NCBI GenBank assembly: GCA_002842695.1
Contig: PHDT01000014.1
Location: 1-54,399, forward strand
DNA length: 54,399 nt
Direction: 5' to 3'
Source: Bacteroidetes bacterium HGW-Bacteroidetes-10
GTDB taxonomy: Bacteria > Bacteroidota > Bacteroidia > Bacteroidales > UBA932
In this document: one piece after another, positions 9,196 through 17,169 of the stretch
How positions within the stretch are numbered: position 1 is the stretch's first letter
How the letters are laid out: each line of letters opens with the position of its first letter
The notes under the pieces: model-generated
The model's database searches: none
The model's input: only the letters and a program-made list of their open reading frames with translations
Told to the model about the DNA's origin: nothing
Program-made: the position numbers and the translations under genes

Positions 9196-10659
9196 ATGAA
9201 AATGAAAATGAAAAAAATATTAATATTTATTGTTGGCGCTGTTCTTCTCAATAGTTGTAGCAATGAATGGCTAGACGTTGCAGAACCGCACGATGGCAGC
9301 GTAACTCCAAATGTACTGTATGTTAACGAGCAGTCGATAACAAATGCAGTTGTTGGTTCAATTGATATCCTCCGTGAATATTATCACGATCGTCACGTTA
9401 CAGTTGGACTAAGATATTATAATCTGGGATTTGACTTTATGGGTAATGACGTTATCTCTAACCCTGGTCAGTGGTGGACTTATGAGTCATCATGGCATCC
9501 ACTTATTACATCAACAACTGGTTACCAGACTTCATACCACTGGACTATGTTTTACAAGGTAATTAATGATGTAAATACTAAGATTGCAGGTATTGAGGAA
9601 TCAAAAGTTTCTGATGATATCAAAACAAAATACATTGCAGAACTTAGAGCAATCAGAGGATTGTCATATTTTAGTCTTGCAAGAGAATACCAATTCTCTT
9701 ATGCTCACATAGAGAAAACAGCTCCTTGTGTTCCAATTTATACAACTCCAACAACATCTGAAACAAAAGGTAATGACAGAGCATCTGTTCAAGAAGTTTA
9801 TACTCAGATTTTGTCAGATCTTGATTTTGCAGTTTCAAATCTGACTGCTTCAAGAGCTGCAAAATTCAGAATTAACAAGAACGTTGCTCAAGCATGGAGA
9901 GCAAATGTTCATCTTGAAATGCAAAGCTGGGCGCTTGCAGAAGCTGATGCAAACGCTGCTCGTCAAGGCTTTACTTTGATGGATAAAACAACATACCAGA
10001 CTACCGGTTTCCACAATATTGGAACTGGAGAATGGATGTGGGGTTTCCCGTTCCAGCCTGACCAAGCTTGGGGTTATGCATCTCTATTCTCACATATCGA
10101 TATTTTCAGACCACAGAATGGTTATAAAAATTTCTTTATCAACGAAAATTTCGTTGCTCTGTTTTCTGCAACAGATATGCGTAATGTTTTTGTAACACCT
10201 ACTCCTATCTATACAACTGCAAGACCTTGGGCTAAATATGGTGCAAGAAAGTTTCAGGACAGACAACCTGATGCAGATGGTGACTGGGTAATGATGCGTG
10301 CTTCTGAGATGCTTCTTGTTGAAGCTGAGGCTATGGCACAACAGCCAGCTAAGGTAGCTCAGGCTGCTGCTCTTCTGTTCTCTCTTCAAAGTCACCGCGA
10401 TCCAAATGCTGTAGCATCAGGAAATACCGGTTCTGCACTTATTGATGAGATTCTCGTTGAGAGAAGGAAAGAACTTTATGGCGAAATAGGCACTGAATGG
10501 TTTGACCTTAAACGTTACAACAGACCAATGGTTAGAACTGGTAATCATGCTCTTTCACATAAGTTTACTGTTCCTGCCGGTGATAAAAGATGGGTATTCC
10601 AGATTCCACAAACTGAATTTGATAGAAATCCAAATATTACATCTCAAAATCCGAGATAA
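9196..10659 (+). CDS. SusD/RagB-family outer-membrane lipoprotein
   Basis: A 487-residue surface lipoprotein that caps the SusC barrel encoded just upstream. The lipobox is LLNSC. The start is ambiguous: ATGs at 9196, 9202 and 9208 come from a short direct repeat (MKMKMKK), and 9208 gives the usual MKKILIF start. Typical SusD features are seen: TPR-like helical region (KYIAELRAIRGLSYFSLARE), and near the end ILVERRKELYGEIGTEWFDL and a C-terminus ITSQNPR. Like the left SusD it has an F-D-x-M-G-x-D motif near residue 80, which supports the two pairs being paralogous. A strong terminator follows 24 nt after the stop. Confidence 0.95.
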   Translation: MKMKMKKILIFIVGAVLLNSCSNEWLDVAEPHDGSVTPNVLYVNEQSITNAVVGSIDILREYYHDRHVTVGLRYYNLGFDFMGNDVISNPGQWWTYESSWHPLITSTTGYQTSYHWTMFYKVINDVNTKIAGIEESKVSDDIKTKYIAELRAIRGLSYFSLAREYQFSYAHIEKTAPCVPIYTTPTTSETKGNDRASVQEVYTQILSDLDFAVSNLTASRAAKFRINKNVAQAWRANVHLEMQSWALAEADANAARQGFTLMDKTTYQTTGFHNIGTGEWMWGFPFQPDQAWGYASLFSHIDIFRPQNGYKNFFINENFVALFSATDMRNVFVTPTPIYTTARPWAKYGARKFQDRQPDADGDWVMMRASEMLLVEAEAMAQQPAKVAQAAALLFSLQSHRDPNAVASGNTGSALIDEILVERRKELYGEIGTEWFDLKRYNRPMVRTGNHALSHKFTVPAGDKRWVFQIPQTEFDRNPNITSQNPR

Positions 10660-10683
10660 CTTAAATATTTGAGGTAAATGCTA

Positions 10684-10716
10684 AGCTGGCAATCCTATGG
10701 ATTGCCAGCTTTTTTT
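10684..10716 (+). terminator. Intrinsic terminator of the right susC-susD operon
   Basis: Perfect 12-bp stem AGCTGGCAATCC / GGATTGCCAGCT with a 3-nt loop, followed by six T residues, 24 nt after the susD stop codon. Confidence 0.9.
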
Positions 10717-10731
10717 GTTAATAGGATTAAA

Positions 10732-10761
10732 AAAAGAGCAGACACTCTGGTCTGCTCTTTT
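10732..10761 (-). terminator. Terminator of gdhA
   Basis: Perfect 11-bp stem AAAAGAGCAGA / TCTGCTCTTTT with an 8-nt loop. Read on the minus strand it is followed by a T run (about 10735-10729) and lies 31 nt beyond the gdhA stop. The A/T-flanked stem could also act on plus-strand read-through. Confidence 0.85.
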
Positions 10762-10792
10762 AATATATTGAACTGGAATTAAGTATCTAATT

Positions 10793-12130
10793 CTAGATAA
10801 GACCCTGCTCAAGTGTAGCTTGTGCAACTTTCATGAAACCGGCAATGTTTGCACCGTTTACATAGTTGATATAGCCATCTTTCTGTGTTCCGTACTTAAC
10901 ACAAGCCTGGTGAATGCTAAGCATGATCTGCTTAAGTTTTGCGTCAACCTCTTCTGCAGTCCAGCTGATATGCATAGCGTTCTGAGTCATTTCAAGACCA
11001 GAAACAGCTACACCGCCTGCATTTACTGCCTTGCCAGGTGCATAAAGAACTTTAGCGTTAACAAATTCAGCAATAGCCTCAGGAGTACAACCCATGTTTG
11101 ATATCTCGCCTACGCAGATAACACCATTCTTGATTAGCTCTTTTGCATCTTCGCCGTTAAGTTCGTTCTGGAATGCGCAAGGGAGAGCGATGTCTACCTT
11201 AACAATCCATGACTTTTTGCCAGCGATGAATTTTGAGCCAGGGAATTTAGTTGCATATGGAGCTACTACGTCGTTGTTTGATGAACGCAGTTCGAGCATG
11301 TATGCAATCTTCTCCTGAGTCATACCGGCTTCGTCAATAATAACGCCGTCTGGACCTGAGAGAGCGATAACCTTAGCACCAAGTTCAGTTGCTTTAAGAG
11401 CTGCTCCCCATGCAACGTTACCGAAACCTGAAACTGAGACAGTCTTGCCTTTGATGTCAATTCCCCTTGTCTTTAGCATATGGTCTACAAAGTATACTCC
11501 ACCAAAACCGGTTGCTTCAGGACGGATAAGTGAACCTCCCCAGGTTGCACCTTTTCCTGTTAGAACACCTGTGTTCTCACGAGCAAGTTTCTTGTAGTAT
11601 CCAAACATGTAGCCTACTTCGCGTCCGCCAACTCCAATGTCACCAGCAGGTACATCGGTATCAGGGCCAAGGTGACGCCAAAGCTCAGTTATGAAAGCCT
11701 GGCAAAAACGCATTACCTCTGCATCTGATTTTCCTTTTGGATCGAAATCTGAGCCACCTTTTGCACCTCCCATAGGAAGTGTAGTAAGTGCATTTTTAAA
11801 TGTCTGCTCAAAACCCAGGAATTTAAGAATTGAAGGAGTTACTGAAGGGTGGAAACGGAATCCGCCTTTGTATGGTCCGATTGCGTTGTTGAATTGAACC
11901 CTGTAACCAAGGTTTGTCTGAACCTCACCTTTGTCATCCTGCCATGTTACACGGAAAGTAAAAATACGATCCGGCTCAACAAGTCTCTCGATGATCTTTG
12001 CCTTTTCGAACTCAGGGTGCTGGTTGTAGATCTGCTCGATTGATTCGAGAACCTCGTGTACTGCTTGCAAGTACTCTTTCTCATGACCATATTTCTTTTC
12101 GAGTTTGGCCATTACATCTGCTACTCTCAT
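10793..12130 (-). CDS. gdhA: Glutamate dehydrogenase
   Basis: A 445-residue hexameric-type glutamate dehydrogenase that interconverts 2-oxoglutarate plus ammonia and glutamate in the cytoplasm. Seen: substrate-binding Lys89 (GPYKGGFRF), catalytic Lys124 in PMGGAKGGSDFDPKG, Asp164 in PAGDIGVGGREVGYMFGYY, and the Rossmann motif VSGFGNVAWGAA (about 232-243). Length matches the ~445-residue bacterial class, usually NADP-dependent; cofactor choice is inferred, not read. It is 49 nt downstream of korB, and no TAnnTTTG element is visible in that gap, so it is probably transcribed with korA-korB, linking synthesis and use of 2-oxoglutarate. It ends at a strong terminator. Confidence 0.95.
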   Translation of the reverse strand: MRVADVMAKLEKKYGHEKEYLQAVHEVLESIEQIYNQHPEFEKAKIIERLVEPDRIFTFRVTWQDDKGEVQTNLGYRVQFNNAIGPYKGGFRFHPSVTPSILKFLGFEQTFKNALTTLPMGGAKGGSDFDPKGKSDAEVMRFCQAFITELWRHLGPDTDVPAGDIGVGGREVGYMFGYYKKLARENTGVLTGKGATWGGSLIRPEATGFGGVYFVDHMLKTRGIDIKGKTVSVSGFGNVAWGAALKATELGAKVIALSGPDGVIIDEAGMTQEKIAYMLELRSSNNDVVAPYATKFPGSKFIAGKKSWIVKVDIALPCAFQNELNGEDAKELIKNGVICVGEISNMGCTPEAIAEFVNAKVLYAPGKAVNAGGVAVSGLEMTQNAMHISWTAEEVDAKLKQIMLSIHQACVKYGTQKDGYINYVNGANIAGFMKVAQATLEQGLI

Positions 12131-12179
12131 GATAGAAATTTATTTTAAAAGTTATTAGTTGTTATAGAAACGTTCAAGA

Positions 12180-13196
12180 TTATTTAACCTCCCAGGTAGC
12201 TCCGCTTTTAAGCAAGTCATCCATGGTTTTAATTGTAGATTTTGATCTAACCTCTGTGAGCTGGTCTCTTACATTGTCGTCATAGGTAGAGTCCTTTACG
12301 GCGCGGATTACTCCAAGTGCAACCGGATATTCAGGGAATTTCATATCAATGAGCATTGAGTGAAGTCCCGGATTTTCCTCTTTTGCGTCGTGCACAAGAA
12401 TATCCTTTTCTGTTATGCCGTTTTCTCCAATTTTAACAACTTTAAGTTTGATTCCGTCAAGAACAAGACCTTTATCTCTCTCCTTTCCGAAAATCATTGG
12501 CTCTCCATGCTTAAGAACAATGGTCCTGTCTGCTCTGAATTCACGGTCTACAAGGTTAAAGTGAGTTTTATCATTGAATATCACACAGTTTACAAGAACT
12601 TCGGTAACTGCTGTACCGTCATGCTTGGCAGACTCAACCATAATATCCTGTGTGAGTTTAAGCTCAACATCAAGGCTTCTGGCAAAGAATGTTCCCCTCG
12701 AACCAAGAACAAGCGCACCCGGATTGAATGGATGCTCAACAGTTCCGTAAGGAGAGGTTTTGGTAACCATTCCAAGTTTTGAAGTTGGTGAGTACTGACC
12801 CTTTGTAAGTCCGTAAATCTGATTATTAAACAGTATAATGTTTATGTCAATATTTCTGCGGACAGCATGTATGAAGTGATTTCCTCCAATGGCCAGTGCA
12901 TCTCCGTCTCCTGTCACCTGCCATACGGTAAGTGTAGGATTGGCAACTTTAACACCGGTGGCAATAGCCGAAGCACGACCGTGAATTCCGTGGAATCCGT
13001 ATGTTTCCATATAGTAAGGAAAACGCGAAGAACAGCCGATTCCCGATACAAATACAAATCTCTCTTTTGTATAGTTCAGGGCTTCACAAATCTCTGGCAT
13101 TGATCTCTGAACCGAAGCCAGAATTGCATGGTCGCCACAGCCCGGGCACCATTTAACCTCCTGATTACTTTTGAAATCTTGTGGTGTATATTTCAT
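12180..13196 (-). CDS. korB: 2-oxoglutarate (2-oxoacid):ferredoxin oxidoreductase, beta subunit
   Basis: A 338-residue thiamine-diphosphate-binding beta subunit. The TPP/Mg motif is TGDGDALAIGGN (from about residue 95) followed by NN at 124-125. Cysteines Cys17 and Cys20 (KWCPGCGDHAI), Cys55 (GIGCSSR) and Cys204 fit the four ligands of the beta-subunit [4Fe-4S] cluster. With KorA it reversibly interconverts 2-oxoglutarate plus CoA and succinyl-CoA plus CO2, with ferredoxin as electron carrier. It follows korA by 27 nt. No delta (ferredoxin-like) subunit is nearby, as expected of the two-subunit type. Substrate preference is taken from family resemblance and the gdhA neighbour. Confidence 0.92.
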   Translation of the reverse strand: MKYTPQDFKSNQEVKWCPGCGDHAILASVQRSMPEICEALNYTKERFVFVSGIGCSSRFPYYMETYGFHGIHGRASAIATGVKVANPTLTVWQVTGDGDALAIGGNHFIHAVRRNIDINIILFNNQIYGLTKGQYSPTSKLGMVTKTSPYGTVEHPFNPGALVLGSRGTFFARSLDVELKLTQDIMVESAKHDGTAVTEVLVNCVIFNDKTHFNLVDREFRADRTIVLKHGEPMIFGKERDKGLVLDGIKLKVVKIGENGITEKDILVHDAKEENPGLHSMLIDMKFPEYPVALGVIRAVKDSTYDDNVRDQLTEVRSKSTIKTMDDLLKSGATWEVK

Positions 13197-13223
13197 CTCT
13201 GGAAAATTTTCTGGTTATTAAGT

Positions 13224-15059
13224 TTAAAGAATTGCGTTAACTGCATCTACAATCTCCTTTACAATGAAAGGCTGACCCTGTACTTTATTGCACTGGTGGT
13301 ACTGGAACTGCTGATGCTGAGTTCTGAGGTAATTTGCAAACTGACCGCTGTTAAGTTCACATACAAGTATCTTCTTGAAATTACTGAAGACATCTGCAGT
13401 ATTCTTTGGTAACGGGAAGATATAGTCAAAATGTGTAAGACTAACTTTTTTGCCTTCGGCCTGAAGTTCTTTTACTGCAGTATATAGGTGTCCGTAAGTT
13501 CCGCCCCATCCTACAACAAGCACATCGCCGCTCTCCTCTCCCATAATTGTCTGATCAGGAATGTAGTTTGCCAGTCTGGCAACTTTTTCGGCTCTCTCTG
13601 CAACCATTCGTTCGTGAACGATAGGGTCAGAAGAAACTGTACCATCATTATTCTTTTCCAAACCTCCTACTCTGTGCTCTAGCCCAACTGTTCCCGGAAG
13701 AGCCCATCTTCTGGCAAGCCTCTCTTCGTCTCTCTTGAATGGCCAGTAAGGTGTCTCTTCAGCTTTTTCAATAACCGGAGGGTTGATTTCCGGATAGTCA
13801 CTCATGCTTGGAATCTTCCATGGCTCTGAACCATTACCGAGGAAACCCTCTGTAAGAAGCATTACAGGCATCATGTGCTCCATTGCAAATTTTCCTGAGT
13901 AAAACGCTGCATCAAAGCAGTGTGAAGGAGAGTGAGCTGCAATAACTGCAATTGGACATTCGCCGTTTCTTCCGTAAAGTGCCTGATTGAGGTCTGTCTG
14001 TTCTGTTTTTGTTGGGATACCTGTTGAAGGACCACCTCTTTGAACATCTACGATAACAAGCGGAAGCTCAGTTATCATTGCTAGTCCCAAAGCCTCTGAC
14101 TTAAGAGAAAGGCCCGGACCCGATGTTGTGGTAACTGCAAAGCTACCCGCGTAGGCAGCTCCAATGGAAGTACAGATACCTGCAATCTCGTCTTCGCACT
14201 GAAGAGTCTTTGCATTAAGTTCTTTATGTTTAGCCAGTTCTTCGAGAATACTGGTTGCAGGTGTAATAGGGTATGATCCGCAGAAGAGAGGTCTTCCTGA
14301 CTTCTCAGAAGCAGCAAGTAGTCCCCATGCAGTAGCCTGGTTACCATTTATATTTCTGTACAGCCCCTTTTCGTATTTTGCAGGCTGAATAGTGTACGTG
14401 TTTGGAATTGCGTGAATATTTCCCGCATAGTTGTATCCATCCTGAAGTACTTTCTTGTTTGCATCAACAAGAGCCGGATTCTTTTTGAATTTCTTTTCGA
14501 TATACTCGAATGTAAAATTCATCGGCCTGTTGAACATGTAGTAGCACATACCGAGAGTGAACATATTCTTTGAACGGACAATCATTTTGGGATCAAGTCC
14601 GCTATCCTTCAGACTCTCTTTTGTAAGAGAGGTGATAGCAGCAAATATGATGTTCCTGTCCTCAATTTTCAATTCAGTAATTGGGTCGCTTGTTTTGAAA
14701 CCCGCTTTGGTAATACCTTTTTCGTCAAAAGTATCTGAATCAAGAATAATTGTTGAAGAACTTTTGGTCCATTTGGCATTTGACCTTAGTGCTGCCGGAT
14801 TCATTGCGACAAGTACATCACAATAATCGCCCGGTGTTTTAATCTCACCGCTGCCAATGTTAACCTGAAATCCTGAAACTCCTGAAACAGTACCTTGAGG
14901 TGCTCTGATTTCTGCCGGAAAATCCGGGAATGTCGAAATGTCATTTCCGAATAGCGCAGATGCATCGGCAAACAGAGTTCCTGTCAACTGCATTCCGTCT
15001 CCTGAGTCGCCTGTGAAACGGACTACAACCTCCTTAGTATCAATCACCTTGTGTTGCAT
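13224..15059 (-). CDS. korA: 2-oxoglutarate (2-oxoacid):ferredoxin oxidoreductase, fused gamma-alpha subunit
   Basis: A 611-residue fusion. The N-terminal gamma domain (about 1-195) holds RFTGDSGDGMQLTG and FPDFPAEIRAPQGT. The alpha domain (about 220-605) holds GNQATAWGLLAASEKSG, SYPITPATSILEEL, TTSGPGLSLKSEALGLA and QRGGPSTGIPTKTEQTDL. The gamma-alpha fusion is normal for two-subunit KorAB enzymes. First gene of a likely korA-korB-gdhA operon; a -7-like TAAATTTG lies 58 nt upstream. The enzyme may run as a 2-oxoglutarate oxidase or, with reduced ferredoxin, as a reductive-TCA synthase. Confidence 0.93.
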   Translation of the reverse strand: MQHKVIDTKEVVVRFTGDSGDGMQLTGTLFADASALFGNDISTFPDFPAEIRAPQGTVSGVSGFQVNIGSGEIKTPGDYCDVLVAMNPAALRSNAKWTKSSSTIILDSDTFDEKGITKAGFKTSDPITELKIEDRNIIFAAITSLTKESLKDSGLDPKMIVRSKNMFTLGMCYYMFNRPMNFTFEYIEKKFKKNPALVDANKKVLQDGYNYAGNIHAIPNTYTIQPAKYEKGLYRNINGNQATAWGLLAASEKSGRPLFCGSYPITPATSILEELAKHKELNAKTLQCEDEIAGICTSIGAAYAGSFAVTTTSGPGLSLKSEALGLAMITELPLVIVDVQRGGPSTGIPTKTEQTDLNQALYGRNGECPIAVIAAHSPSHCFDAAFYSGKFAMEHMMPVMLLTEGFLGNGSEPWKIPSMSDYPEINPPVIEKAEETPYWPFKRDEERLARRWALPGTVGLEHRVGGLEKNNDGTVSSDPIVHERMVAERAEKVARLANYIPDQTIMGEESGDVLVVGWGGTYGHLYTAVKELQAEGKKVSLTHFDYIFPLPKNTADVFSNFKKILVCELNSGQFANYLRTQHQQFQYHQCNKVQGQPFIVKEIVDAVNAIL

Positions 15060-15117
15060 AAAAAAATGAAATTTTATAAGCTTTTTAGCTTCTTATTATG
15101 TCTTTTCAAAAACTTGA

Positions 15118-15143
15118 CAAATTTATACATTATTCTCAACCAA
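15118..15143 (-). promoter_or_regulatory. Possible promoter of korA-korB-gdhA
   Basis: On the minus strand TAAATTTG (15125-15118) is a full -7 match. The nearest TTG (15143-15141) is only 15 nt upstream, shorter than the 18-20 nt seen at the better promoters, so the -33 assignment is doubtful. The rest of the 15060-15350 gap is AT-rich with nothing else recognisable. Confidence 0.4.
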
Positions 15144-15327
15144 AAAATCTTTTTTAGATAAATTTTAATCTATTATGAAATAATTGCATTTTATTGAAAA
15201 ACATTAAGGAATTAATACTACATTTCTTATAGATTAAAATAAGAACGACCAAATATGATAATTCGCGATGTTTCGCTTTATGACTTAAATTTCGAGAACA
15301 TAATCCTGAATAATTTGTTATAATTAA

Positions 15328-15335
15328 TATATTTG
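15328..15335 (+). promoter_or_regulatory. -7 element upstream of the gamma carbonic anhydrase-like gene
   Basis: TATATTTG fits TAnnTTTG and ends 15 nt before the ATG at 15351. No convincing -33 TTG is placed correctly. If used, the longer reading-frame start at 15333 could not be translated. Confidence 0.4.
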
Positions 15336-15350
15336 TACCTCTTTATAATT

Positions 15351-15899
15351 ATGGCTATACTTAGAAAACTCAACGGAGTAACTCCAAAAATCGGAAAGAA
15401 CTGTTTCATTGCAGAGAATGCAGCAATAATTGGTGACGTTGTAATTGGCGACGATTGCAGTATCTGGTACGGTGCTGTACTCAGGGGCGATGTGAACCCA
15501 ATCAGAATTGGCAACAGGGTAAATATTCAGGATGGAGCTGTACTTCACACTCTTCATAAAAAATCTGTTGTTGAAATAGGTGATGATGTTTCTGTGGGAC
15601 ACAATGCAATAGTACACGGTGCAAGCGTTGGCAGTAATGTTCTTGTGGGAATGGGTGCAATACTGATGGATAATGCAGTTATACCTGACAACACAATTAT
15701 TGCAGCCGGAGCTGTTGTCCTGAGCAATGCAATACTTGAACCCGGAGTTTATGCAGGTATTCCTGCAAAAATGGTAAAAAAGGGATCGGATCAGATTGGT
15801 GAATCGGCAAAACGAAATGCTGCCGGTTACATGAAATACAAAGAGTGGTTTCTTGATTCATATGAAACTGTCACAATAGAAGATTGCACCCGTCAATAA
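15351..15899 (+). CDS. Gamma-carbonic-anhydrase-type hexapeptide-repeat protein
   Basis: A 182-residue left-handed beta-helix protein. Start chosen at ATG 15351 (MAILRKLNG); an in-frame extension to 15333 overlaps the -7 element. Repeating hexapeptides run through most of the chain (IGDVVIGDDCSIWYGAVLRG, VNIQDGAVLH, VGHNAIVHGASVGSNVLVGM). Zinc ligands of the gamma class are present: a His in VLHTLHKK and two in VGHNAIVHG. Such proteins are annotated YrdA/PaaY-like or gamma carbonic anhydrase. They may hydrate CO2 or be structural; activity cannot be read from sequence. It is followed 49 nt later by a TlpA-like gene and may be co-transcribed. CO2 is a product of the divergently encoded Kor enzyme. 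Confidence 0.88.
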   Translation: MAILRKLNGVTPKIGKNCFIAENAAIIGDVVIGDDCSIWYGAVLRGDVNPIRIGNRVNIQDGAVLHTLHKKSVVEIGDDVSVGHNAIVHGASVGSNVLVGMGAILMDNAVIPDNTIIAAGAVVLSNAILEPGVYAGIPAKMVKKGSDQIGESAKRNAAGYMKYKEWFLDSYETVTIEDCTRQ

Positions 15900-15948
15900 C
15901 AATAATCAGAACTTCCATAAATAACAAACAACCCTTAATTAACTCAAA

Positions 15949-17061
15949 ATGAAAAAAATTCTTCTTTTTGCTGCACTATTAGGACTTTTCGCCTGCCAGC
16001 CTAAACATGATGGTTACACCATTGAAGGTACGGTTACCGGCGAAAATGTAGCAGCGGGTAAAGTTTACCTGACTAATTTTTCTAGAACAGAACAGATTTC
16101 CGACACAACAGACCTTATTGATGGAAAATTCAAATTCGAAGGCAAAGTTGTTACACCGGAAAACTATGCTATTACAATTGAAGGTATCGAGGGCAGAATT
16201 CAGTTTTTCCTAGACAATTCGCAGATTGTAATTGAAGCTGCTGCAGAAGATTTTACTAATGCAAAAGTTACAGGTGGTGTTACTAATGACCTGGTTTCTG
16301 CACTCAGAACACAGCACGAAGAGGTGGCTGCAAAGTACGGAATTGACTCCCTGCTTCGTGAATATAGCAATCCTGCTACCACAAAAGAGAGAAAGGATTC
16401 AATTATAGCAATTTACAATAACTCCCAGAAAGAGGCTAATGTATTAGATTCTGTATTCTTTGCGAATAACCCTACATCTTTCTACACTCTTATTCAACTG
16501 GTACAAAAAGTTGAAGATTATACCATTGAAGAGATGGATGCTAAAATTACTGCATTTAAAGCTCTTCCTGAGTTTGAGGGCAACAGATATATTGGTGTAA
16601 TAGAAGAGAGTCTTACATCCCTTAAAGCACTACAGCCTGGCATGGTGGCTCCTGATTTCACAATGAATGATCAACAGGGAAATCCTATTGCACTTTCATC
16701 GGTATATCCTCAGAATAAAATTACAATGATTGACTTCTGGGCAGGATGGTGTGGCCCTTGCCGTCGTTTCAATCCTACACTTGTTGAGATTTACAAGAAA
16801 TACAACAAAGATGGATTCGGAATCTTTGGTGTATCTCTTGACAAAGATGCAGAACTTTGGAACAAAGCTATCAAGGATGACAAGCTAACATGGACTCAGG
16901 TATCTGACCTTCAGTACTGGAATAGTGCTGCTGCAAAACTCTACCATGTTAAGTACATCCCTCAAAACATCTTCCTTGACAGTGAAGGTAAGATCATTAA
17001 GCGTAAGGTTTCTGAAGAGGAACTTGAACCATTCCTGAAAGAGTATCTTGGAATTAAATAA
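15949..17061 (+). CDS. TlpA-like thiol-disulfide oxidoreductase lipoprotein with DUF4369-like N-terminus
   Basis: A 370-residue lipoprotein: MKKILLFAALLGLFAC (Cys16) followed by a beta-rich DUF4369-like domain (about 20-115), a helical linker (about 115-225) and a C-terminal thioredoxin-fold domain (about 232-370). The redox motif is WAGWCGPCRRF with Cys268 and Cys271. KYIPQNIFLD supplies the conserved cis-proline. Proteins of this layout are abundant in Bacteroidota and reduce or shuffle disulfides in the periplasm. It ends at a very strong bidirectional terminator. Confidence 0.9.
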   Translation: MKKILLFAALLGLFACQPKHDGYTIEGTVTGENVAAGKVYLTNFSRTEQISDTTDLIDGKFKFEGKVVTPENYAITIEGIEGRIQFFLDNSQIVIEAAAEDFTNAKVTGGVTNDLVSALRTQHEEVAAKYGIDSLLREYSNPATTKERKDSIIAIYNNSQKEANVLDSVFFANNPTSFYTLIQLVQKVEDYTIEEMDAKITAFKALPEFEGNRYIGVIEESLTSLKALQPGMVAPDFTMNDQQGNPIALSSVYPQNKITMIDFWAGWCGPCRRFNPTLVEIYKKYNKDGFGIFGVSLDKDAELWNKAIKDDKLTWTQVSDLQYWNSAAAKLYHVKYIPQNIFLDSEGKIIKRKVSEEELEPFLKEYLGIK

Positions 17062-17085
17062 TCCAGAAATATTGAAAAAAAATAC

Positions 17086-17119
17086 AAAAGGAGCTGCCTG
17101 TATTCAGGCAGCTCCTTTT
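17086..17119. terminator. Bidirectional terminator between the tlpA-like gene and hppA
   Basis: Perfect 15-bp stem AAAAGGAGCTGCCTG / CAGGCAGCTCCTTTT with loop TATT, flanked by A and T runs so it can work on both strands. It lies between the convergent stops at 17061 (plus) and 17170 (minus). Confidence 0.92.
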
Positions 17120-17169
17120 CTTTATACTATTGCCGGTCAGTTCGTAAACAGAATTCTGTCTAAACTACT

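Noticed and set aside
15162..15240. 10-bp inverted repeat ATTTTAATCT / AGATTAAAAT upstream of korA
   Set aside because: The sequence is so AT-rich that a 10-bp match 59 nt apart is plausible by chance, and no conserved context supports it.
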